From Euptelea pleiosperma (Eukaryota > Streptophyta > Magnoliopsida > Ranunculales > Eupteleaceae), in the NCBI GenBank assembly GCA_035048495.1, contig CM068543.1, positions 31,592,096 to 31,656,095 on the forward strand: DNA of 64,000 bases, given 5' to 3'. The notes below the pieces were generated by a model. The model was given only the letters and a program-made list of their open reading frames with translations, had not been told where the DNA came from and did no database searches. A program made the translations under genes and the position numbers. How positions within the stretch are numbered: position 1 is the stretch's first letter; each line of letters begins with the position of its first letter. Shown here one piece after another: positions 1 to 10,653 of the stretch.

Positions 1-797
1 CCGAGTTTTATGATCGAAGCAAAAGATAATGAGATCTCTTAACGAATATTGCGGACAAGAAGAATAGTGAGTCATCTTGTGACTCAGAATTGTTGTTTAA
101 TCCTCTGAATTGATTAAAGGCTCGAAAGCTCACTGGGTTAGGTCTCCACAATTATTCTCATAGGATCTCCAGAATTTCTAAACTTAGGATGACTTTGATA
201 TTGATAGTGTACAATTGTGCCGAATATGAGTTTTTCTGAGTTTTCAAATCTACTGTAGTCATGCCTGACTTGACTCGACGCTAACTTTAAACAAAAATTG
301 ACATCCTCAATACTGACTTAACGGAGCTAATCAAAGTCAGGGTATTTGACACATTTTTGAAATTCTAGAAAACTTTTGGAGAACATCGAAAATCACCCCA
401 AAATCGAAGACATGAGTTTTGGTAAATACCCACGCCCAACCAAAATATAGCACCGTCCTCGGTGCTCATGACCGGGACATAAAATGATAAAAAAATCAGT
501 AATGATGATGCAAAGGTTCAGGAAGGATGTTACCAAGTCGGTAGAAACTCGACAGTGTGTGGTACCTGATGATCGGAAGAATGAATGTACCTGCATTTCC
601 AGAGATATAACAGTAATAACAAATACATGAGACTATGTACTCTAGGAATACCGAATTGCCTTTTCGAAAGCGCTAAGTTTTACGTCTTCAGCCAGACATG
701 ACGGGGGTATATCAAGTACCCCCAACCAGGTTAAAACTCATGGAGACTGAGTGAATCTGTAGTCTTCCTGACACCTAAGGTGGAACGGAAACAACTA
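1..797 (-). mobile_element. Family A retrotransposon, internal region downstream of its reading frame (copy 1)
   Basis: Read on the minus strand this stretch follows the 584-codon frame of copy 1. It matches, inverted, the region after the second copy (16038-16623, resuming at 18243). Shared landmarks include a block around 400-480 that matches 16330-16440 and a block near 190-260 that matches 18250-18310. No sustained reading frame is visible. The element continues off the left edge, so its far LTR is not in the window. Confidence 0.6.
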
Positions 798-2549
798 TCA
801 TATCCCTTCTCTAGGTATACTTGTGTAGAACAGGTCTTTCTTAGTGTAGACTGAGAGAATGACAGTAAGTTCTCTGAGTAGCCCTACAAAAGTGTGTAGT
901 TGAGCAGGGAGGGATTGAAGCTTCTCAGTAAAAACTGAGAGGACAGGAATAGGGGATTCTCTGACCATGGTTAGTAGAGCCGAAAACTCATTGAGTTTAG
1001 CGGGAACGTATCTGAATGGAGCAGACTCCTACAGATCAGTAACACCAGAATTGTCGGACTCCGAGATGAAGTCAGACTCAAAGTGTTCATGACACTTGGA
1101 TAATTTATCTTCAGGAGAGTCCTGAATTAGACTCTCTACGGCATACGAGTCATCGATAATATCGACGTAGGGTGGCGGGTGAAAACTGTTGACCTCTCCC
1201 TCGAGGTTTTCGAATTTGAGAGGGATGTTCAAATCCCTACACTCAATATGTTCAGCCTTGGTGGGGAGCGGTAGGTCCAAGACAACAGGAATCCCATGTT
1301 CTAGACACGGCTCATCAGTAAAAATGTCTGCATCCAGGGCAAAGAAAGAATTATCAGAGATAGAGATGGAACTGAGTTCTTCTGTGCTCGGTCTAGAAGT
1401 TGGTGCTGTTAAGGGCACCATAAATGGAGACACGGGTTCATCACTATTATGGCTCACTCCAGGGGAGAAGGGGAGGAATGGTAGATCTAGCACAGTTGGG
1501 ATCCTACGATCGAGACACAGCTCAGTGTCATGGAGATCGACATCAGGGTCATTAGAGGTAGAGTGAGAAATAGGTTGCTTTGAGGTAGGTTCTAGATTTG
1601 GTGCTGTTACAGGCACCGTATAAGGATACACTGGTTCCTCAATAATCGGGCTTGATCTAGGGGTGGTAACAACTTCTATTTTAACCTGGCAATTCTGGTA
1701 CTTGGTCCAATTGTGTGACTCCTCATTATAGACAGTGGCCATATCAGTCTCCTCAGGATAGGCTATTGGTGGGCTAGTGAAGTTGACTTCCTCTCTCTCA
1801 TTTTTTAATTGAACTAGACGTTGCTCCAAGCTTTCCATAGATTGCTGTTGTTGGTGCTCTAGACCTTGGAAAGACTGTTGTTGCTGGGCAATGTACTGAG
1901 AGAGAAGGTCCTCTAGACAGGGTTTAGTAGCCAACGAAGGTGGTTCAGCCAAGGGAAGCTGAGGTGCCAATTCTTGATTGTAGTCCGACTGAGTATGAAA
2001 GTTGTAAGGCAGAGTGGAGTCTGGGACTAGCTGCTGACTCTGGAAATCCTAAGGGGCCCATTGTTGATCAGAATAATCATTCTGTGGATAGGACGGGTAC
2101 TGGGATTGCGAGTATTGCCAGTCATACTCTCCATTGGGTTGATGGAACCCGGAAGGATAATTATCCTGCGACAGTTATTGCGGGATAGCAGACTATTCCC
2201 AACCAAAGTTATTGTGACTCCTATTATCCGGATAATAAGTGTTGTCATAGGAGGTCTACATTGGAGATGGAAAGGTACAGACATCTTAGTGGATAGGAGG
2301 GTAATATCCTACAGAGTGGGAATGGTACACGGGTTGCTGGACTGCGGCACGAAGGGCAGAGACTGAATTTTTAAGTTCTTGGAGTACAAAATTTTACTCC
2401 GAATCTCGATGATTATCATACCCTGTAGAAGTGTGCGAGACTGGAGTATCATGATGATACGTAGAATTGTCATACCATTGTTGAGAGTGATCACCTCGAT
2501 TCTCACAGAAATTGTAGTAGGTCTCATACAGAGGCCGTTCATCTGCCAT
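798..2549 (-). pseudogene. Family A internal reading frame, copy 1, interrupted by stops (unknown function)
   Basis: A single frame of 584 codons runs from an ATG at 2549 to a TGA at 798-800. It is broken by several stops in its first 200 codons and by a TAG at about 1026-1028, and the open part is 1029-1970. The N-terminal third is rich in Tyr, His, Gln, Asp and Ser. A Gln-rich stretch with SMESLEQRL and a charged helix looks like a coiled coil. The C-terminal half is acidic and Pro-rich and holds two related modules ending in VLDLP-type motifs. I see no zinc knuckle, protease, reverse transcriptase or integrase motif. Four of the stops (TAG or TAA) stand where the other copy (14269-16037) has a CAG codon. 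The frame follows the leader, where gag normally lies, but I cannot identify it as gag. Function unknown. Confidence 0.65.
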
Positions 2550-4329
2550 CAGAGGCGATAGAGGGGTGCGGTGGACTAACTCTCAGATCGAGTCAGTAAA
2601 AGGTGAGGACAGGTCCAACCGGGCTTCTACTTGAAAAAACAAGCCCAAGATTTGGCAAAAAGTTGCCAAAAGGAGACACTGGAGTGGTGATCCTAAATGA
2701 TGCACACCAAGCATAGATAGTCCTATGCTAAACAATAAGGATATATTTTAGGCATTATCTTGTTAGTTTGGGGCTAGAGTAGATTATGACAGTGGGCGGA
2801 CCACTAGTTTATCTTTTAGCCGCCGGACTAACTGTTTGCACTCAGAGGTTCTCACCAGGCTACACTCTTCAGAGCGAATCTTTTAGTACTAACTCTAGTC
2901 AATAACAAGGCAATCCGAAGCCTAGACAGACGTGCGGCACAATGGTTGTCTTAAGTACGTCCCAGACTAACCGGATTGATCAAGTGTATAAGAAGAGTGT
3001 TCCCTCGAGTTAAGCTAGGGTTGGTGCGTGTTCCTAGTCCACACGCAACTAACCGCAGAATAGTCCAAGATGCCACGTCGAGCTCAGTGTACTTGAGTAG
3101 CAGGGACTTATGGGTGTGTTAGACAACAGGGACCCGCGCTCGTGGTCTTTATTTCGATTAGATGTTAAGCGGGTTCGCTTTGTGTGGATTTTTCCTCGAA
3201 CACCGGGCTAATTGGCTCTACTTCTTGATTCTTTTTATTATAGATGGATCCTGGGGATCAATTTCAGCTGGAGTGATGAGGTGGGTGATGAAATCCCACC
3301 AGTTTCAATTTTGGAGCTGGGTTTGCTCTCTTAGAGTTGATTGATTAACGGCCACGCCACGCAAGTCGAATAATATGTATGCGAAAGCAAATAGACAAGC
3401 TGCAATGATGCACCCAATAACACCGTATCGCACTCAAGGAAAGAATAGAGACTTACCTCCCGTGGGCCACACCACGGGGTCGCCTCCGTGGGTTAAGGAG
3501 GGGTATCCTAATGGGCTTGGGCCCGACTCCACCTCTTTGAGCTTTCGCTCCCTACCCACACTGGATCGTGTTCCTGTAGAAACAGTTAGATCACACGGTC
3601 TAGGTATTCGGGATTCTATTTGGAAGATCCTTGCCTTTTTAGGGTTCACTGAACAAGCACTGGATTTAGGCAAGTTTTTTAATTAGTTTCCAAATTCGAG
3701 ATGGGTTAAAATTTAGGAATTCCCAGATTGGAAAATACCTAAATTGGAAAGTTTCCCGAACTGTGAAGATCTTCCAAGAAAGATTTGATTGCGAGATCCC
3801 TTACGACTTTGGGAAATTTCTCAAAATTGATATTCTGCTAGATTTGGGGTGTTTCCTTTTGCAGACTTTTCCAAATTCGGAAGATTTCTAAAGATAGAAA
3901 TTCTTCTAAAGAGGAAACTTCTAAGAGGGGAAACCCTAATTAAGCAGAGTTTCAAGACTTTGAAATCTTTCCAAAAATCGCAAATCCTTGATTGGTGATT
4001 TCTAAAAATCTATAAAATATAAAACCCTAATTTTTTTTAATTTTGATATTTTTATTTTTTTGGTATTTTGCACTTAATCTAGGGTTTCTAAAAAACCCTA
4101 GAACAAGATCTAGCAGTTATATGGAAAGCAGTAAAATTCCTAAATTATTACAAATTGCACTCGGCCTTCCGAGGCATTAAAAATAGTAATTTAAAAGACT
4201 GCTAAAAATCACTTAAAAATAAAAAATAGAAAGTTTCCCGAAAATGTAGGGCTATCCAAATTGAGCAGCTTTCCGATTTGGCAATTTTCCAATTCCGTCT
4301 TTACGTCCTTTTTCGCACTCCCGTACACC
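2550..4329 (-). mobile_element. Family A 5' leader (untranslated internal region)
   Basis: This region lies between the primer-binding site and the ATG of the frame at 2549, read on the minus strand. Positions 2845-3040 recur inverted at 6955-7140. Positions 3180-4320 recur in the same orientation, clearly diverged, at 20920-21965. It contains many short AT-rich pieces and repeated TTTCC/GGAAA words but no convincing coding region. The short frames at 3375-3686 are not conserved in the related copy. Confidence 0.6.
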
Positions 4330-4347
4330 CGAGCGGCAGCGGCGCCA
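4330..4347 (-). other. Primer-binding site of family A, resembling the tRNA-Asp type
   Basis: On the minus strand the sequence TGGCGCCGCTGCC starts two bases after the LTR end. Plant Ty3/Gypsy elements of the Athila type carry a TGGCGCCGTTGCC primer site complementary to the 3' end of tRNA-Asp, and only one base of that core differs here. It fixes the orientation of the element and the LTR end at 4350. Confidence 0.7.
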
Positions 4348-4349
4348 TT

Positions 4350-6901
4350 TGAAAGTAGGATTTTTCCGCGTCGTTGGTTACGGAAACCCTAACTTCAACA
4401 CATTTGTAATTTGATTCGATTATCCTGCAAAATTTAGAATTCTTGCACAGTGGGAAGTTTTGGATGTCGATCCACACTCGGGATTAGTAACGCAGACAAG
4501 AACATAAAATGATGAATTTTGCCACAGAAAATGATAAAAATAATGGAGGGGTGAGAGTGATGATCACGAGATTTAAAAATCTATTTTCTTAGAGAGAGAA
4601 TTTATCAAAAAGCATATAGAATGATCAACAATAACAAATTGCCCAAAAAAATAACTATTTTATTATTTGAAATAAAAGTTGCTTACATTGCTTGAATGAA
4701 AGACTAATCTAATAGAGAGAAAGAAAGCATTATTCTAGAGAGAGAAAGGAAGTGAAAGAAATCTAGAGAGAGACTTAAGAGAGAAAATATCCTAAAAATA
4801 AAAGCTTACCGTTTGAATTCACCTTGGCATGGGGAGGAATGGACGATCTTGATGGAGATGCGAATGGTGGTGAAGCGGGTTGCTGAAACCTTGGTGGAAA
4901 CAAGTAGGGACAAGGTCGTTGGTGGATTGAATTCGATGATTGCTAGCCGTATGCTTGCAGGTGCTCACCAAAGTAAAGATAGGGAATCGTTCGAACAAGA
5001 GAAGGAGCAAGTAAAGGAGGGTTGTCCGTTGGATGGCACAACAACGAGTGAAGGAGAAGCAAGGTAGCATTTGTTTGGTGGCGCTGAATGTTTACCAACC
5101 TGAAGATCCAAAAGAGCAGGCCAGTGGTAGTGTTGCAGGTGTGGTAAACAGCAGCCTCGCCGAGGGCGGCGGTGCACAGTGGGGCGGTATGGATGAGGAA
5201 GAGTTGCTGGCCGAACCAGCAACCGTGGACAACGAAGTGGACTGGGCGGTGGTGGTAAGGAGCAGCAGCAAGGTCGTGGCAGCGTGGAGGAGAGGTGGAG
5301 AACCAGGCGGTATGGTGGGGGCGGTCCGCTCCTCCTCTCTTCTCTTCTCTCTTTCCTTCCTCTTTCTTTTTTTTGGTTTTTTTTTTTAGAAACGGACTGG
5401 AGTTGCAGGTTGTGTAGCTCAAAGGGAGCTGCCAGCGGTGGTGGAGACCAGAGGAGATGATGGCGTTGGAGAGTCAAGGCTAAGGCGGTGTGGAGGTTGC
5501 AGGCGGACCTGCAACTCAAGAGTTGCAGGTCGTGGTGGAGGCGGTACGTGATGCGGCAGCGTTTCGGGGGTGTTGCGTGGCAGGCGATGAAGAAGTGGGG
5601 GGCAGGCAGAGTGGTGCAGCTACAAGGAGGAGAAAAGGAGAAGAAGGGAGAAGCGAAAAGGAGAAGGACGAGGCGCGTGGCCGGAGTTGCAGAACTCCGG
5701 CCGGAGAAAACGAGAAGAAGGAAGAAGAAGATGAAGAAGAAGAAGAAGAAGAAGAAGAAGGAGAGGAGGAAGGGTAGAACGTGGGGTAAGGTTTTGGGGA
5801 GAGAATGGAAGGGATTATAGGGGGATTAGGGTTCCAAAGTACCTTTCTCCTTCCCCTTTTAAAGCTCTCTAGTTTCCATTAATGGAAATTAGGGAATTTT
5901 TGAAATAAATAAATAAATTTTTTTTTTAAAGTAAAACACTACTTTTCTTTGGAGAATGTCCCCATTTAGTGGACCCCCCATTTTTTAAAATTTAATTAAA
6001 ATTATTTTGAAATTCATGGGGTCCACTAACTGGTCGGACAGCAGGTCGATGATGATGGGCCTGGCTACTGGCCCACATGGATTGATGATGTCCATCGTCT
6101 CACAAGATGATGTGACAGACAGTCTGATGGCGATCGGATGGATGGTGACTTGATTGGGATCAAGATTAGTAGATCGACGGATCTAGAGAGATCCAACGGT
6201 CCGATTAAAGATCCAACGGTCCGATTGAAGATCCAACGGTCAGAAAGCTAAGGGAGATGAGATAGAGCCGAAGGGCAGGAGTTCTGGGGTTAGGTCAGTA
6301 GATTCGAGGACCGAGAGATGAAGAGAGAGAGAGAATAAGGAGAGATGAGAGAGAAAGTATCAGAAAATGGAGATAAAAGTATTGGCAGAGGGTCTGGAAC
6401 CCTGGTCTTCACTGTGACCATCCTCACGCTTCTCCAGTAGAGTAGACTATCATTCCTTGCTAACTCATGTGGCTTTAAATGCTTTGGTCCTTCTCTTGGT
6501 CATTGGCTCTCCTGTTCTCTTCGTTCTTTGGGCCGGCTTTTTGATCCTCTTATTCAGCCCGTAGTTGGTCCATATCTTCTAGTCATAGCATGTGGGCTCT
6601 TTAAGCTTTGATAATGGGCTTTCCTGATTGATGTGGGCTCGCAACTCTCGAGAATTGTCCCATCGGGGTTTCCTGCGACAGAAGAAGCGCGTAATGAGAC
6701 TTTATCAGAACGTCTCAATGTCTAGACTTCCAAAAATGTGTTTAATGCATGCAAATATACCATTTCGTCCAGAAAAGTGTGTTCTACGCAACAAAAGAGA
6801 CTATTACGTAGAAAAGTAGATAAATAGAGCATTTTAACATAAGAGAGTGTGAAACGCTTAGAAGATAACAGTGGAAAATACCCATTTTTAAGCGAATATC
6901 A
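4350..6901 (-). mobile_element. Family A long terminal repeat, copy 1 (5' LTR)
   Basis: On the minus strand it starts TGATATTCGCT at 6901 and ends CTACTTTCA at 4350, about 2,552 bp, and abuts the primer-binding site. The first 250 bp are closely shared with the copies starting at 13261, 13915 and 19602. A TATA-like CTTTAAAAGG lies at 5855-5864. A GAA-rich tract at 5724-5765 creates spurious Lys/Glu-rich frames. tRNA-like A and B boxes lie at 6434-6445 and 6391-6401. I see no genuine gene inside it. Confidence 0.75.
6391..6445 (-). promoter_or_regulatory. tRNA-like A box / B box pair in LTR copy 1
   Basis: On the minus strand CTACTCTACTGG (6434-6445) resembles a degenerate A box, and GGTTCCAGACC (6391-6401) resembles a B box. 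They are 32 bp apart and start 456 bp from the LTR start. The same arrangement occurs in three other LTR copies. RNA polymerase III promoter activity is inference only. Confidence 0.4.
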
Positions 6902-7145
6902 CCGAGCTCACCAGTGGCATCCCTGGTTCTTTGAGTGGTCTGCTATTTGTTGGGTTAAGAACACGCACCAACCCTAACTTAACCCGAGGGAACACTCTTC
7001 TTTAACACTTGACCAATTCGGTTAGTCTGGGACATATTTAAGTTAGCCGTTGTGCCGCAGATGTCTAGGTTTCGGATTGTCTTGTTGTTGACTAGAGTTA
7101 GTACTAAAGGATCCACTCTGAGGAGTGTATCCCTGTGAGAACTAA
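6902..7145 (+). mobile_element. Inverted fragment of family A leader
   Basis: Positions 6955-7140 match the reverse complement of 2845-3040 closely, so this is a leader fragment in plus orientation lying between two minus-strand LTRs. It ends near 7143, where the next LTR copy begins with GTAAGATTTTTCC. No gene is visible. Confidence 0.6.
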
Positions 7146-10100
7146 AAGTAAGATTTTTCCGTGTCGTCAATTCGAAAACCCTAACTTCAACAATATTTAT
7201 AAAATTCAATTATCTGCAAAATATAACTTGTATAGCAGTACGTGTCGAATGTCGATCCGCACTCGATGTGAGTTAGTGCAATAAGGAATTAAAACTGACA
7301 AATAATATATAGAGAAAAATGAGAATGGTGGAAGAGATGAGAGGGCGAGTTGATTTGAAAACAATATTCATTTGAGATTTAGAACACCAAAATATCAAAA
7401 TCAAACTTCATTAATCATCAAAGAGTGCGTACATAAATTGAAATAACAGAAATAAAGAAAGCATGTAAGAAAGCATGTAAAGGGTTGAGAGATGAAGGGG
7501 TAAGGGAAAGAAATGTCCATTGAAATCTCGAAGATAAGGACGCTACCAATTAAGAAGACGATCGTCCAAGACTTCGATGTATGCTTCAATCAAGAGAAGG
7601 GTTTTGACAGAGAAGCATCTCATGATCCTCGGAGCTAAGGCGCTACCGATCAAGAAGAGGACCATCCAAATTTCATGGAATACTGCTCAATCTAGGTAAT
7701 TCACTTCGGATCTTATCGACCGACAAGGTAGATGTGAATTGGCAAATGTACGATGATGTGCCCAAAGAAGCTCACCTTTTCACTTGCCAAAAGGAGTCGG
7801 CCAAGTGAAGAGGCGATTGGCCTGAGAAAGTAGTGAGAGAAAACATAAACCCTAGAGAGAGAACATGTTTCTAGAGAGAGAAAATAAAGAGAAGACATGG
7901 AATTAGGGATGTCACGTCCCTTCCATGTCATTTAGAGAGAAAGGAGATCTAGAGAGAGAAAGTAGAATTCTAGAGAGAGAAAGGAGAAGAAGATAGAGAA
8001 AGTACCTCAAAGAGAGAAAATATCACCATGAAGACTTACCGGAGAAGATCGAGATCGGGCCAATGTAGAAGGATGCCCGGACTTGTGGAGATCATGTAAG
8101 GAAAAGAACTTTGCTGCCTGTCATGCAGTTTCTTTTCTTGCAATGGTTGATAAGGACGTGGCTGGAGAAGGAGGGAGGAGGATCGCCATGTTTGCAGAAA
8201 TTGCAAGTTTGCAACTCCAGAACTGTGAGAAATGGAAAGAGATGAGGTGCAGATGAGGATGATGTAAAGGTGGTGGTGTGATCCGGTAATGGAGGCCACA
8301 GTACACATATCTTGCAAGGGAATGTGGACAAGTTGCAAAAGGATCTTGCTGGTTCAAGGGGAGAAGAGCTGGAAACTTGCAGACCGTGGCTGGCTGGCAG
8401 GAGAGTTGGTGGAGAGGAGAAAGAAAGGGGGAGCCCGAGGGTTGCTGCACTTCACTACTGGGTGCACTAGCAGCAAGTGGAGATGGCAGAGAGTTTGTTG
8501 TGCACAGGTGAAATGATGAACCGAGGGAGGAAGGTGTTGCCTATTTGCTGCAATGAAGAAGACAGTAGAGCATGAGGATGTGGTGATTGGCAGCGTGGTA
8601 GCAGCCAAGGAGGCACAAGGGTAGTTGCTGCCTCGTAGATATCACACGGCCAACAGGTGGTGTTGTGCAGAACTTGGCTGCAAGGAGAAGAGAGCATGTT
8701 GCATAGAGGTACAATGTTGCAGGTTGCCTGTGAGCACGGTTTGCGACCGTGAAGATAAACAGCTCACCTATTGAGGGTAGTGGAGCGTGCAAGGAAAACT
8801 CCTAACCAAACCAGATCTTGGGCTTTATGGAGTTGCAGACCGGCTTTCATGGTTGTCTGGCCGTCAATGGGAGAGTAAGTGCCCGGAGAGGTTGCTGGTT
8901 TTGCTGTAATAGATCAATAGTGGAGAATAGCTGTTGTTGAAGTGGAGGCTTGGTTGCAAGACGCAACAGCAGGTTTGAACGATGCTGGCTTTTGAGGGAG
9001 AGATGGAAGGAGATCGTGGAGGAGCTTTGAGGGGCAGATCAACGGCTGGTGGTAGGCTGCGAGTTGCAAACCTATTGCATGTCCAACACATGCAAGGAGG
9101 TTGTAGGTACACCATGGAAGATGGAGCTAACAATGGTTGTGGCAGGTATGTGCGATCTGCACAGCAGCAAACTGTGGTGGAGTGGTGGCTCTTGGGGTGG
9201 TTGCACTAGGGAAGAGGCGATGTGAATAGAGATCTGGCTGGAGTTGAAGAGAGGAGGAGCCTTTGACAGTAAAAGAAGGCACAATGGTGAGGAGGTTGTG
9301 GAAGGAGGGGTTCCGGTGGAGGAAAGGCAATGGTGGCCATGAAGCACCAGCAAGAAGGGAGCGTTTAAATGTGGTGAAGAGGCTGCCGGTTTTAATGATC
9401 TACTGGCAGGTTGGTGGAGCCAACGACTTTGTATCAAAGGATCACCACGGCAAGGGAGTTGCAGATCAGAGAGCACAAGCAGACCGTGATGGCTGGACGT
9501 CCAAGGGAGGAGATCTGCAGATGCATCTCAGCTAAATCGTGAAGAAGAAGAAGAAGAAGAAGAAGAAGAAGAAGAAGAAGAAGCAAGGGGATAATGGGAT
9601 GGGCTTTTACTGGTGGTGGTGGTGCACGGTGTTGCACAGTCGAAGGAATAGCTTGCAGGTGTTGCAGGGTGGTGCCTCATGGCAGCAAGGTGGTGGCTCA
9701 TGGCAACAGCATGGAGGAGCCCAAAGCTCCTCCCTAGTTTGTACCCAAGAGAGGGGCGTTCCAAGAAAGAAAGAGAGAGCTTAGACGTATATGAAAGAGA
9801 GAGGTTGTTAGGGAGAGAACACATTGGAGATAAGGGAGAGATAAGTGAGTTGTGGGAGGAAATAATCCTCGTGGGAGAGAATAGGAGCCCACGGTTTTAG
9901 AAACCGTGGGAATCTCCATTTTTATTTATTTCATTTTTCTATTTTCTTATACTTATTTTATTTATTTTAAGATTTATATGGGTTGATGGGCAATGGATAT
10001 TCTTAGTGGGCTGCAATGGTGTGGGCCTTTAAGGTGAAGGCCATTGGGGTCCAAAGAGTGCTAGTGTTATGTGGCTGATGTGGCATGTGAGTTGGGTCCA

Positions 10101-10335
10101 AGTGTGGATTTGCCATAGGCCTTGGATGATAGTGGCTAATGGGCCAAGAATTGGTGTCCGGCCATGGGCCCGCTAGTGGATAGGCCATAAGATAGTAAGT
10201 TATGGGCCAATATTGAACATGCCACATGTCGGCCAATGGGCCAACAAGATAATGGACCTAAGGATAGGTGAGCCAGTGGCCACTAGGATAATGAGAAAGT
10301 GGATGGCCAAGATTTTGGGTGGATTGCTAGGTCGA
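7146..10335 (-). mobile_element. Family A long terminal repeat, copy 2, lacking its start
   Basis: It begins with the LTR-end sequence (AACCCTAACTTCAACA near 7180) seen in copy 1 and follows the same plan: AGAGAGA-rich stretch, GGTGG-rich stretch, GAA tract (9539-9583), then AT-rich and GGGCC-rich parts. It stops at about 10335, before the conserved start of the LTR, so the tRNA-like boxes are absent. Long antisense frames around 8036-9640 arise from the purine bias and show no family motif. Confidence 0.55.
9539..9583 (+). repeat. GAA microsatellite
   Basis: A run of about 15 GAA/AAG triplets lies inside LTR copy 2. The matching place in copy 1 (about 5724-5765) holds a shorter, impure GAA tract, so the expansion followed the divergence of the two copies. 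Confidence 0.9.
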
Positions 10336-10339
10336 ACTG

Positions 10340-10653
10340 AGAATGGTGAATGTCCGTTCTTATCAACCTATCTCCTCACATATCACTTGAGAGAAAAGTA
10401 GTAAAACCATTTCGGAGCGATTTATTTCTGAATGACACACAAGTGAGATTTGAAGTCGAGGCATAAACTCTTAGAGGAAAATCTGGAAATCTTTACTACA
10501 GGATGATGATAATGTTGAGCACACACACACGCTGAGTCTGACTATTCTAGGTCTTGATTATTAGTCTGTAGTCTTGCTAAAATCTGTCGACTATCTTTTA
10601 GCTTGTAATTAGGGTTTCCGTAACCAATGACACGGAAAAATCCTACTTTCAAC
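10340..10653 (+). mobile_element. Family A 3' internal fragment ending in a short inverted LTR tip
   Basis: Positions 10345-10605 match 19197-19465, the end of the internal region of copy 2, in the same orientation. The last 43 bases (10611-10653, ending CTACTTTCA) are the LTR tip in plus orientation. It is joined directly to a minus-orientation LTR body starting ACACATTTGTAATT. Confidence 0.6.

Noticed and set aside
4943..5820. Overlapping Lys/Arg/Glu-rich and Pro/His-rich frames on both strands
   Set aside because: They follow the GAA and GGTGG composition of the LTR, overlap in several frames, and have no family motif.
8036..9824. Many frames of 75-134 codons on the minus strand and some on the plus strand
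   Set aside because: They are composition shadows inside LTR copy 2; no frame is kept in the matching part of copies 1 and 3.
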